A DNA stretch of 64,000 nucleotides from Xestospongia muta (lineage: Eukaryota > Porifera > Demospongiae > Haplosclerida > Petrosiidae), in contig OY848929.1 in the NCBI GenBank assembly GCA_963693285.1, positions 4,156,501 to 4,220,500 on the forward strand. Reading direction: 5' to 3'. A program made the translations under genes and the position numbers. The notes under the pieces were generated by a model. The model was not told the origin of the DNA. It saw only the letters and a program-made list of their open reading frames with translations, and did not search any database. How positions within the stretch are numbered: position 1 is the first letter of the stretch; each line of letters opens with the position of its first letter. This document shows, one piece after another, positions 1 to 12,037 of this stretch.

Positions 1-1076
1 TAGCTAGATCCAGTTTAGGTACACTGATAAATTGGAACATAATGTAACAATATATGAAGTTAACTCCACCCACCAATCAGGAGCTTTGTGGCCTTGTGTA
101 CGTCGGTATGGCTTAACTTGAACAGGCTATAGAAATTACCATAAGAAGTGACATTATTTGTATCTGTACATTCATCCTATTTGCATTGATCTACTCAATC
201 ATTGAATTTTTTTTCCTTACTTTTATTTCTTTCTCTATCTCTTGTTTTGTTTGTTGTCTCTCAGAAGACAATTTTGACTATTAAAATTATACCCCATATT
301 ATTGATAATGCTACTAAACAAACCCGTTACCTTAGTAACCTTATCATGCTGAGCTGGTTTGATTAGATCAGTTGATGACCATGCACCGATTCTCCTTGCA
401 TCAAGGTAATGACGGTGTCGTCTTTCAGGTTGGAAAGGCCGTGACAGACCAAATGGAAATACATGTCGCTGTCTATAACACAACAAAATTTAATGCATTA
501 GCTAGAATTTTGTAGAAGACAGATCATAATATTGTTGTGTATTAAGCCTATGTATTTTAAATGTGTCATGAGTACCTTGGAGCATGAGGAGTGCTTGATA
601 ATTCGGTCTGGTTAGTTTCCAATTTTTGCACTAAATTCTTTCCTTGGTCATATATTTGTGGACTTACTCCATTAGAATGGGAGATCAAATGAGACATAAC
701 TCTAAAATATTGAATAGTAAATTGCCACACCCCTCTTCAATGCAGCATAGAACAACAAAAATAAGAATTAGAGAGCTCTTTTTGCAGCGTATATTCTTTC
801 TCTTATCTTAACACCTCAACCAAATAAGTTTTGAGGGACAGAAACCTCATTGGTTTGATGCAGGCTGCTCCCTGATTGCGCCTTTTCTTTCGAATAGTAA
901 AGTTGCCACACCCAGTCACCCATAACTACCATAGCAACCGATCAAATACTTTTATTGATAAAAATTATTATTATAAAGAAAGGAAGGTACACGAAACAAT
1001 ATTCACAAGATTAATCATAAATGTATAAAATTTTTATGTAAGTTAAAAATTAACAAATATTTGTGTCATGCATAAT
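1..1076. other. Intergenic, one possible exon
   Basis: AT-rich sequence with no recognisable gene. The minus strand holds one candidate internal exon at about 331-472: an acceptor (TTATAG) at its 5' side, an open frame rich in Arg and aromatic residues (starting near QRHVFPFG), and possible donors at 329-330 or 338-339. It is more GC-rich than its surroundings. I do not recognise the peptide and see no partner exon; it could belong to a gene running off the left edge. Confidence 0.3.
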
Positions 1077-2925
<1,849 letters not shown>

Positions 2926-3104
2926 TACAGCTTAAAAGTCCACACAAAGAAAATAGAGAAAACTAAATAGTGTCGGAGTAAATTATTTTATTGTACAAAT
3001 TAGATTGGAGGTTCAATTTTGTTGTGAATGTTGTGAATTTTGTTGTTGTGAATGACTACAGTTACTGATGAATTGGTTAATAAAGGTATTGAATGAGACA
3101 AATT

Positions 3105-4393
3105 CTATCCAGTTTGTTCTGGTTTGGTATCAGGACTGGTTTCCCAGTGTGAATTTGGAGCAGTTGAGTCTTGTTGACTGGACACAATAATATGTTTCTC
3201 TCTTTCCTGCAAAAATAACATAAGAACGACACATGAACAACATAAGAACATGACAATGTTATTGAACAGACACTACCAGTGTAATTCCCTAAATTACAAG
3301 CATACAAGTAATGTACATTGTAGTCCTCTTGTAGACTTAGTATATAATAATCATTGACAACCTCAGTAAAGGTAAACTCAACCATTAAACAAACTTAATT
3401 ATCCATGAAATAGTATTATTACGAAATGTTAAGAAGTCTGCCATAAGCACAAACAATTTTTATGATAATTTATATTCAATATTGTTTGAAAACATGTTAT
3501 AAAGTACAAAGAACTAAACCGAGGGATATTATCAGGCTTCTTTTATGCCTTTTTTCAACATGGTTTAATTACCATCAACCAGCTTTACCCAAATCTAAAT
3601 ATTAGCTTGAGTCAGTCTAACATATTAATGTGTTTGTGGTTTTAACAAGTAGTTTTGAAAATAATAATGTGTCTGATATCAACAAGATGATAATTATTGT
3701 CATCCTATACGATAACACGATGACTAGTTACCAATAACTGTGATGACAGACAAAATATTATATTGTTACACACTGCGCTGAGTTCAAAGAATAACATTAA
3801 TGGATACTTAAAATCAACTGTAATCCTACTCCAGTTCAAAAAAAAATTATTGCATTACTTTGCAATAGTCCTAGACACTTCTCACTGCAAAATAAATTTC
3901 CTTAAGAGAATGTTTATATAGTTAATGCAATATAGTAGATTCCAGTGACATGTGTAGTGGGAAGTTTTACACTAGGGAAATATTAGCATGTAAAGTGCAG
4001 CAATCTTTACGTTCCAACCGCTACTAAATTTACCAGTAATAAAACTTCACATTAGCATATACTATAAACCTAGAATTACTTCCTACAATAACTAAGTTCC
4101 AAGCTAGTTACCACGGCAACAAGTCAGTGACCTCGCTACGCTCTTGACTGGTATTATATTAGCACTTACCACAGTAACGTATTATTACTAATCAAATTAT
4201 ACAGATATTAACCCACCCGTAAAAAACAATCCCAGAACTGACGATGTTCCTCAATACACCAACCAAACCAACTCTCCCGAAAGCAACGTTTCAATTTTGC
4301 TCTCTCAGTCTCACAAGCTAATAATGTTTTAGCCTTTATTTCTTCTTGCTGTTGTTTCTCAGTCTCTGTCCTTCCAAAAAGCCGTCCTTCCAT
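3105..4393 (-). CDS. Twin CX9C (CHCH) mitochondrial protein
   Basis: Two exons, 4217-4393 and 3105-3206, give 92 residues. The core has two exact C-x9-C motifs, CETERAKLKRC and CIEEHRQFWDC, separated by a short loop. This is the signature of small CHCH proteins that are imported into the mitochondrial intermembrane space and oxidised by the MIA40 relay; many are respiratory-complex subunits or assembly factors. A charged Glu/Gln-rich helix precedes the motif and a polar tail encoded by exon 2 follows. The donor used here (CGG|GTGGGT) is non-ideal. An alternative four bases downstream would give a different short tail, so the C-terminus is less certain than the core. I could not assign it to a named member such as COX19, CMC2 or CHCHD7. 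It lies head-to-head with the SPC24-like gene, 551 bp between start codons. Confidence 0.7.
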
Positions 4394-4931
4394 ATGACAA
4401 CTAAAAACAACACATGCAATGCTATATTATTTGATGTGATAATCTATCCAACACAATCTCAAAATGTCTAAAAACTATTTTAAGGTTGCTATTTAGCGAG
4501 TTTCGTGTAACTCTTGCAAACCAGCCAACGTATTATTCAAGGTTGTGTTGGATTAGTCAATAGTATGTAGATTATTATCAAAGAATGCTTTACTTCGTTT
4601 ACACACCACATAACATACATTTTCTTTATACTTGTAGTATATTTAATTAAATAATCGAACAACAAACAGACAAATATTTTTTCTTTGATAAAATATTTAG
4701 CTATCACTTCATACAGTCGAGTATTGTGAACCTACCTACTGCCTGCTTGAAAATAGAATGAAACACTTATCAACAGACAGCGACGCAGACTTTGAAGACA
4801 CAACACAGGGCGACGATGAGCGATCGAAAAACAACCCTTTTCCTTTCCGAAGTACTATAAATGTAATAATGACGAACTAATAGAAGCAAGCGTATTTGCA
4901 TTCTAATTAGTGCCCATCAACTTTTGAGTAG

Positions 4932-4943
4932 TTTGGCGGGAAA
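4932..4943 (+). promoter_or_regulatory. E2F-type site at SPC24-like start
   Basis: TTTGGCGGGAAA is a full match to the E2F/DP consensus and ends one base before the ATG of the kinetochore gene. E2F sites close to the start are typical of cell-cycle genes in animals. Its position fits the S/G2-phase expression expected for an NDC80-complex subunit. Confidence 0.6.
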
Positions 4944-4944
4944 A

Positions 4945-5798
4945 ATGGCTTTACAGCACTTTAAATCCAATGAAGAGGACTTTTTTAAAACTCTAGAATA
5001 CACAAAAGAGGTACTTTATTATTCGTTTTATTGTTGTGTGATAATAATTCTATCAACTAGATGCAGACTGCCTTTGAGACTGAAGATGTGCAGAAACACG
5101 AGAAGGTAGTCAACAATGTTCTTGCTATACGGGAGAAATCACTGCGTTCCAGAAATAAATTAAAGCATATGACAAAAAGTAATGCTTTATGCAATTACAT
5201 ACCATTCCTGAAAGGAAAATGGAGGTAGTGTACAACACTACCTTCCCACGTACATATAACGTAGATTCTAGAGAGATAATTCCCTCATGTTAATGTGATA
5301 TATATCAAGTATCAAAAACTATTATAATTACTAGATAATTGATACAATACTCACTTGCTAAGTATTACAATATTGATGTGTCAATTGCTAGTATAGTGTG
5401 ATTGGGAATGATGTAATAATGATGTCATCTTCCTTAGGTCTTGAGAGTCAAAAGGTCAAGCTGACCAATGAGGTCTGTACTCTTTATGGGAACATTGTAC
5501 AAGATGTGGGACCTGGAGACATGCCTAATATACAGTACTTACAACTGTCCTATGTAATGTATGTACTTTTGTTGTCTTTGCTCTAGAAAAGCTGAAGAGA
5601 TGATCAAAGAAACAAAAAAACAAGTCAATGAAGAGAGACAAAATTTGAATTCGATTCGAGAACAAAAAAGAGATATAGCTTGTGCTGAGTAAGTTTATAA
5701 TGTTGTGTATTCCTTGAAATAGAATGAACTTAAGTATTGATGCAAGTATAACTCTTGTTTTAAGATAAAGTGTACATAATCTCTCTCTCTTTCTCTGT

Positions 5799-5838
<40 letters not shown>

Positions 5839-6160
5839 ACAAGTTAAATTACAACAACGAGCTCTACCAATCCAATTTGATCGTGGTTCAACAAAAGAGA
5901 ATGTACAAGGTTGTATCCTTCACATATTTTTATACCATAATGTATTGACATAACTATTACATCAAAGAAACAGACTAACATCGAACAATGTCCAGACTAC
6001 CTAATAATATATATGTGAGCTCTATATAATATGTTATTACCTTGACTGCAGACTAGTTATCAAGAGAGAGAATGATTCAATCGAAGTCTTCTCGTTCAAT
6101 CTTACAACTCACAAACCGGTTGATGTAGCTGACCATTTGTGGGGTCATGACAAACATTAA
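4945..6160 (+). CDS. SPC24: SPC24-like kinetochore protein
   Basis: Six exons, 4945-5010, 5061-5178, 5438-5534, 5587-5688, 5836-5909 and 6057-6160, join in phase to 186 residues (human SPC24 has 197). The middle of the protein, to about residue 140, is a charged coiled coil. The C-terminus (VFSFNLTTHKPVDVADHLW) resembles the end of the SPC24 globular domain, which packs against SPC25 and binds the inner kinetochore (CENP-T, MIS12). The usual IxWDY strand before this segment is not obvious, so a short exon between 5910 and 6056 may be missed. An E2F-like site abuts the ATG. The 3' end converges on USP47 copy A, 230 bp away. A damaged copy of exons 3-6 lies at 11.3-11.8 kb. The SPC24 assignment rests mainly on the C-terminus and length. 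Confidence 0.55.
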
Positions 6161-6390
6161 CAATATTATCACGTAGGTTATAATCAAATTATTTTCAATA
6201 ACTTAAATTAATAATTATTATGTGCATGATAATATAGTTGAAAAAGGTACAAACACATGCAATATAAAATCCAGCCAGTTAATAACACTAGTACTTGTAA
6301 CACAAATTTAGAAACTAAATCATAAAGTATTGTACTCTAGCTCTAAAATACTACACTTCATCAAACACATTAAGAGGGGAGTACTTAATA

Positions 6391-9300
6391 TTAGTCCTCT
6401 CTCTCTTTTTCAGGTTTGTCATCTTCAGTATAAATCTTAAGTGCTTTCTCTTTTCGATAGTAAGAAGTATAGTTAGAATGACCACTAGAAGAACCAGTAC
6501 CATAAATCCCTGATTTACTAGCCCTATATAGAATAATAGAATAATTTATTAACATTGTTGAGTATATTGTGTGTGCTGAAGAAATAAATGATAGAGAAAT
6601 GATGTGTGTTGTGGTATACTGTACCTTGAACTCTCAGTTTTTTGAATTTCATTTCGTTCATCATTTGTAAGCTCCTTTATCTTAGCTGTTGAATCTCTAA
6701 CAAATAATATTAGTAATGATTACTAGTAATGGAGAATTATTACTTGTAATAAATCACTCCACCATCATCATAAAGAGAGAAAGGAGCTTGACTAATGGAA
6801 GTGATTGCTGGATTCCAATCTAAATCACTTTCAATTTCAAGAATAGAGATCTCTGCTGGAAAAGACCCTATTGCCTAAATAAAGAACAACCAACAATATA
6901 TATTTAATTAAGTATGTATAAATTAAAAACATATTAATATTATAATAATAAAATGCTTATTGTTCATACATGTGTGCCACAAACCAAATTAAAATAGCAC
7001 CATTAAGATTTCCCACAGACTAAATCAACACTCCATATAACAAATCAAATTAATGTTGTAGTAAGAATTCCAGACCAATATATATTACATTCTAACTACA
7101 CAAGGGTATTTTAAGGGGTCTGTGGTAAGAATAACTGCTAATACAATTATCTAAAAGAGACTAATGACACAATAAAAGATCAACTAACCTTAGCAACAGC
7201 GACATTCTCTATAGGAATACCACTAAGATCTGATAACTAAATAAAACAAGTATCATTGACTATCAGTCATATAAATAGATGCTAGAGTACCTTACTCTTG
7301 AGGTCATTAGGGTGGGCAGAGTCGAGTATAACCTCCTTAGTGGGGTCAACTACAAATTGATCAGGGTGCCACCTACGAACATACACCTGCATCTGTGTTG
7401 GAACAGACATCTTTTCTGGATCTATTGTACAAAGTATCAATAACTACATCATCTATATTGCTGACATACTTTCTAAAGGCTCAACATACATCTCACTACC
7501 AGCATACACATAAATATCTTTATCAATTAACTGGTGATCCAAATAGACTGTTCCTGGTGATCTCCACGTCTTCTTACGTAATCTCATTCTAAAATCATCA
7601 CATGACTATCACATGACCCTTATTCATAATAGATTACTTGTCTAATTCAAAGTTGCAATCAACTCCCTGCTTTCTTGACTCTTCAATGATTTGTTTCTTA
7701 AATTCTTTTACAGGTGTATTTTTAGCCACAATAGATTCCATCATAAGATTGAAAAACTATCATGAATACAATGGAACAAATGTCATACAATATTCTCTAC
7801 ATAACAGAATACCTCAGATTTGTTGACATCCAGTAAATACAATTTTATTCGATGTTCTCCAACTTGAAGTGCTCTCCCTAGTCTAACAACAAACTACAAC
7901 AAAATAAATGGGTGTGGTCAACTTGACGGCTTACTTTCGATTCTGAAGGTGTTGACATCAAGGTATCATTGAGTCTTTCCATCTCATATTCTTGTTGGTT
8001 ACTGTAGACTCTGTAGACTTTAAAATTAGTAGCTGGTACACCAACATCTGCAACAAGTTTATCTTTGAGTTGAGCCAGAGTGGTTCTTCGATCAATTCGC
8101 ATTTGTATCTCTGAAAAGAGGAATAAATTTTAATAATTTAAAGTTATTTTAGTACCTCGTTTCTTTCCTCTTTCTTCTCCTTCATGTTTTGTTGTCTCCT
8201 CTTTAGAAGTTTCCTTTGAATTCGTTTCTGTTTCCTCTGTCACCATCACTTTTCCTTCCGCATCTGTTTTGTCTACAACCTCTTTGCCTTTATTTGTCAA
8301 CTCCTCCTGACTCTCTGTCTCTCCTCCTCCTCCTTCATGTGATGAAGCTCCATGACTTGGAACCAAATCTGGTACAACCTCCTCTTCCTCATTAGGTTTG
8401 GAAGGAGCTTCAATTATTTCTACCTTCTCAGGTCGAGGAGGTAATGTAATGTTCAAAAGAATAGAATTGACATGTAATTCTACAAATTTATGCATTTGAC
8501 TTTCTTTGTAAGGTTTTTGGAAGTCGTAGGGGTCAGAAGCAGCAAAGAGCTGCATGAGAGAGAGAAGGGGAAGGAGAGGGAGAGAGAGAGAGAAGGGAGA
8601 GGGAAAGAGAGATCAATTACAAAAGACACAGACAGTGTTATACTCACTGTGTGTTTACGATATAAGCCTTCACCTCTAAGTGTATTAGCATCAGAAGGCA
8701 AATGTCTTCCATCATTGTATACTTCTAAAACTAAATTCATACAAGTAGGGTCAAGATTACAGAGCTAGCAGAAAAAAAAGATGATAAAAATCACACAATT
8801 ATTACTTACTTCTCCTATAATTTGTTTTAGTTCAGCTACACTCCACCCTTGTTCTGCTCTCATTGGTATAGGTGCTTGAACTTCACCCATCTCCATATCA
8901 ATAACAGCTATTTTCAACTTCATCCCTATAATATGTCATTGTAGTACATTGTTGATTGGTGATTGACCACACCCACCTCCCTTGTTGTATTTTTTAAATG
9001 TTTCATTTTCCCCTCGAGTCTCTAAGAACATTTCAAACGAGTAGTACATTCTAGCTCCACCCACTAATTTGCCAAACGTTTGGTCTTCAAACTGAAGATA
9101 ATAGAATGTAACATTGTATATATTTACATGTACAAATACATGTAATTTCATGTACCTCTTCAAGATCAAAGGATTGGTCCATTGTCTCAGAATAGTCATC
9201 ATATTTGACAAGTCGACAACGTTCAATTGGTACATGTGGAGCCATTTCTAATACCTACATGCAAAAATGGATCCATTAAATATAAAATGGATCCACACTA

Positions 9301-10726
9301 GTTACTTTATATGCTTGATTCAAAGCAACAGGAAGAAGAACATCCTGGTGTACTTCCAGTTTTGACTCAATGGTCTTACCAGTAACAGGATGAATGGCAA
9401 ATAATTTGAACTATACAATCAATAAATGTGTAGTTATATTAAAAGTTATTAATAGCATATGTACCTTGCACATTTGCTTTTCCAATTCCTGTCTTTTTTT
9501 CTCTTCTTTCTCTCTTTCTGTTTCCTTCTCAGATTTAGAGTGGTAGCTACAGTAACCATAGTTACTAGAATAACTGGAGCCGCTACCATATGAGGAGGAG
9601 TTATAGACAGGGTTATTATATGAAGACCACGTTGATGAGGATACATTACTGACTTGAGTGAACACTTGACCAGTTGCTTCTTCCTTCTCAGCATCAACAG
9701 AGACCTCCTTAAAAGAAATAATAAACAATTTAAAGCTAATTTTTTGACATAATTAAATTTACTAATTACAGGGACTTCCTCATTTTAGAAACTAATAATA
9801 CTAGAAATGGGACACTCATGATGTCTAAATATTAAGAGTCTTTGCAAAGAGGTCAAATTTTATTTAAACTTTTCCTGTTAAAAATACAAGATTATTCCAG
9901 AACAACTCACCTTATCTTGTCTTTCAGGAGGATTTTCATCCTTTTCCCTTATAAGGAGATATGTCTTGGATGGTTCTTCTTGCATACCCATTTCATAGAG
10001 AGTACCTGTAGAATGTGGATCTAATAAGATCTCCTCTTCTCCATCTTTGCCTGTCTGACAACGCCACACAAGATGGAAGGTATCCAGTACATACTCTAAA
10101 GAGAAAGAGAAGAGCATTACATACCTTTATTGAGGCAAGTATGACTAAAAAGATTTTATTATTAATAAGGTCTACATCAAGTAGACAATTCTATTATTAA
10201 TAGTGACATAAATAATTATATACTGAAAGTTTAAAATGGTCAATTATTTAATGGCTTACTAGCATCACTAGCCACTATAGAGTACAAGCTGTCAATGGAG
10301 GTGGAGAAAGGGAGGGTGTGGTTAAAACGAGAATTTTGCCAATTTGTCGTTGTCTCATCTATTATAATAAAAAAGACACTGCTCTCTTGCATTGTCGAAG
10401 GACTGGTTGACAAGTCTATACTCTTAAATGAAACCAGCTCATCGTCTCCGCTAAAAATGAGACAATAATTAATAATTTATATTAAATAATAATTAATTTG
10501 TATTGGAGAGGTAGAATAAATAGAATCAGACAGACAAAATGAATCAAACCATTAGAAAGGCTGGATAGAGAATGAGATAAATGGACTGTTGAATATAAAC
10601 TACACATATGGTAGAAATAAATGATACATTGATGAACAAGACAGTTATAATGACAAACCTTGGAGCAGCACCAGGTGCAGGATCTTCGTTTTTAAAGACA
10701 TCATCGTGTAGAGATGAAGTTGCCAT
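6391..10726 (-). CDS. USP47 paralogue lacking the protease domain
   Basis: Nineteen exons join to an uninterrupted 880-residue frame: 10659-10726, 10260-10450, 9911-10095, 9465-9707, 9306-9410, 9156-9254, 8977-9091, 8810-8925, 8648-8764, 8156-8549, 7935-8110, 7813-7893, 7638-7756, 7470-7588, 7291-7421, 7189-7236, 6744-6874, 6625-6696 and 6391-6523. It keeps the USP47 N-terminal ubiquitin-like region, the Ser/Tyr linker and the whole C-terminal ubiquitin-like array. The fourth exon joins the start of the linker-catalytic exon (HSKS) directly to the exon after the protease domain (EKETER), around residue 208. This removes about 449 residues, including the catalytic Cys, His and zinc-ribbon Cys. 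The last fifteen exons match copy B in length exactly, and no frameshift or stop is present. It cannot be an active deubiquitinase. It might be a decoy or scaffold, or a very young pseudogene. The N-terminus is 13 residues shorter than in copy B. Confidence 0.85.
9526..9534 (-). other. In-frame deletion junction in USP47 copy A
   Basis: At 9529-9531 the copy B sequence from 17377 upward joins the copy B sequence from 15161 downward. The three bases tca (TGA on the sense strand) occur at both breakpoints, so the join has 3-bp microhomology. Both breakpoints fall inside exons, and the fusion preserves the frame. Confidence 0.85.
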
Positions 10727-10740
10727 AGCAATAGAATAGT

Positions 10741-10806
10741 TTTACCACAGACTAAAATCAACACTTCATATAACAAATCAAATTAATTTTGTAGTAAAAA
10801 TTCCGG
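10741..10806. repeat. Displaced USP47 intron fragment
   Basis: About 60 bp just upstream of the copy A start codon closely match an intron near the 3' end of both USP47 copies (about 7014-7080 and 12652-12718). The displaced piece shows that the copy A/copy B boundary was rearranged. Confidence 0.75.
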
Positions 10807-10856
10807 ATTCTTCTCAATTTGCTCTTTGAAATGAGGAGAAAAAGGGGTGGTTTTTG

Positions 10857-11016
10857 GTGTAACTTGACTATAATGACATCACAATGAAATGACACAAGTG
10901 ATGTCATCATATTGATAACATCACCTAAACCCTAAATCAAACCTAACATTATTAACTCTATGACACATAGTGATGTCATCATAGGACATGTTGTTACATC
11001 ATCAGTCAAGTTACAC
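10857..11016. mobile_element. MITE-like element
   Basis: A 160-bp segment bounded by inverted GTGTAACTTGACT and AGTCAAGTTACAC, with further internal self-complementary TGATGTCATCA-type runs. It sits between two USP47 fragments (an exon 18-like piece at about 10804-10840 and an exon 17-like piece at 11116-11300) and is absent from the matching place in copy B (15190-15215). No coding capacity. I could not settle a target-site duplication. Confidence 0.55.
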
Positions 11017-11301
11017 AAAGAAGTATCCAGAAAAAGACACCATTGATTGAGTAGTCCTGCATAGCGAGGCCCTCATCCAATTCCAGGGGAGAAGGGGCTG
11101 GCTACACGAGACTACAATACAAAATGAGTACCATTTATTTACTGGTTACATTGGTGGGTGTGGCTAACTTTCATTTTTCTCTTCTATTCGTCTGTACATT
11201 AACATGTAAGCATTTGCAGAATAGCTGTACATTGAAGAGTAATAACCTCGATTTGAGCTACGATCTGCACCTCCAAATGTCTGTTCTATTTCGTCAATTA
11301 C
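11017..11301 (-). pseudogene. USP47 exon 17 fragment and unknown DNA
   Basis: 11116-11300 is a near-copy of 15208-15385, the exon encoding the [14 protein letters not shown] region of USP47, and has no neighbouring exons. 11017-11115 is unrecognised. The fragment cannot be expressed as USP47 because it is flanked by foreign sequence. It abuts the broken SPC24 copy near 11301. Confidence 0.7.
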
Positions 11302-11830
11302 GATACTCACTAATTTGCCAAGTATTACAATATTGACGTGTCAATTGCTAGTATAGCGTGATTGGAAAAGATGTGGCACTTGGAGACCAATATACAGTAC
11401 TTACAACTGTCCTATGTAATGTATGTACTTGTGTTGTCTTTGCTCTAGAAAAGCTGAAGAGATAATCAAAGGAACCAAAAAACAAGTCAATGAAGAGAGA
11501 CAAAATTTGAATTCAATTTGAGAACAAAAAAGATAGCTTGTGCTGAGTAAGTTTATAATGTTGTTTATTCCTTGAAACACAATGAACTTTAAGTATTGAT
11601 GCAAGTATAACTCTTGTTTTAAGATAAAGTGTACGTAAAAACGTTCTCTCTCTCTCTGTCACCACACAGAAAACAAGTTAAATTACAACAACGAGCTCTA
11701 CCGATCCAAATTAATCGTGGTTCAATGAAATTTTTCTCATTTGATCTCACAATAAATAATCCAGTTGATATAGCTAATCATTTGTAGGGTCATGACAAAC
11801 ATTAACAATATATTATCACATAGGTTATAA
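11302..11830 (+). pseudogene. Broken SPC24-like copy
   Basis: Homologous to 5345-6170. Exons 1-2 are missing, most of exon 3 is deleted, exon 4 carries an in-frame TGA at 11519-11521, exon 5 is fused to exon 6 by loss of the intron, and the conserved Trp near the end has become TAG at 11785-11787. These are several independent lesions, so it is a pseudogene from the segmental duplication. Confidence 0.85.
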
Positions 11831-12037
11831 TCAAATTATTTTCAATAACTTAAATTAATAATTATTATGTGCATGATAATATAGTTGAAAAAGGTACAAA
11901 CACATGCAATATAAAATCCAGCCAGTTAATAACACTAGTACTTGTAACACAAATTTAGAAACTAAATCATAAAGTATTGTACTCTAGCTCTAAAATACTA
12001 CACTTCATCAAACACATTAAGAGGGGAGTACTTAATA

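Larger units (their letters stand above)
5345..10726. other. Segmental duplication, copy A
   Basis: This block (3' half of SPC24-like plus USP47 copy A) is repeated at about 11302-18564. From about 6147 (=11788) onward the two copies are nearly identical even in introns. The SPC24 part is visibly more diverged, with deletions and stops in the second copy. Copy A lacks about 2.2 kb that copy B has (15162-17376). Confidence 0.9.

Noticed and set aside
9411..10726. Hidden catalytic exons within USP47 copy A
   Set aside because: The introns of copy A were compared with copy B: no Cys box, zinc-ribbon or His box sequence is present, and the exon fusion leaves no room for them.
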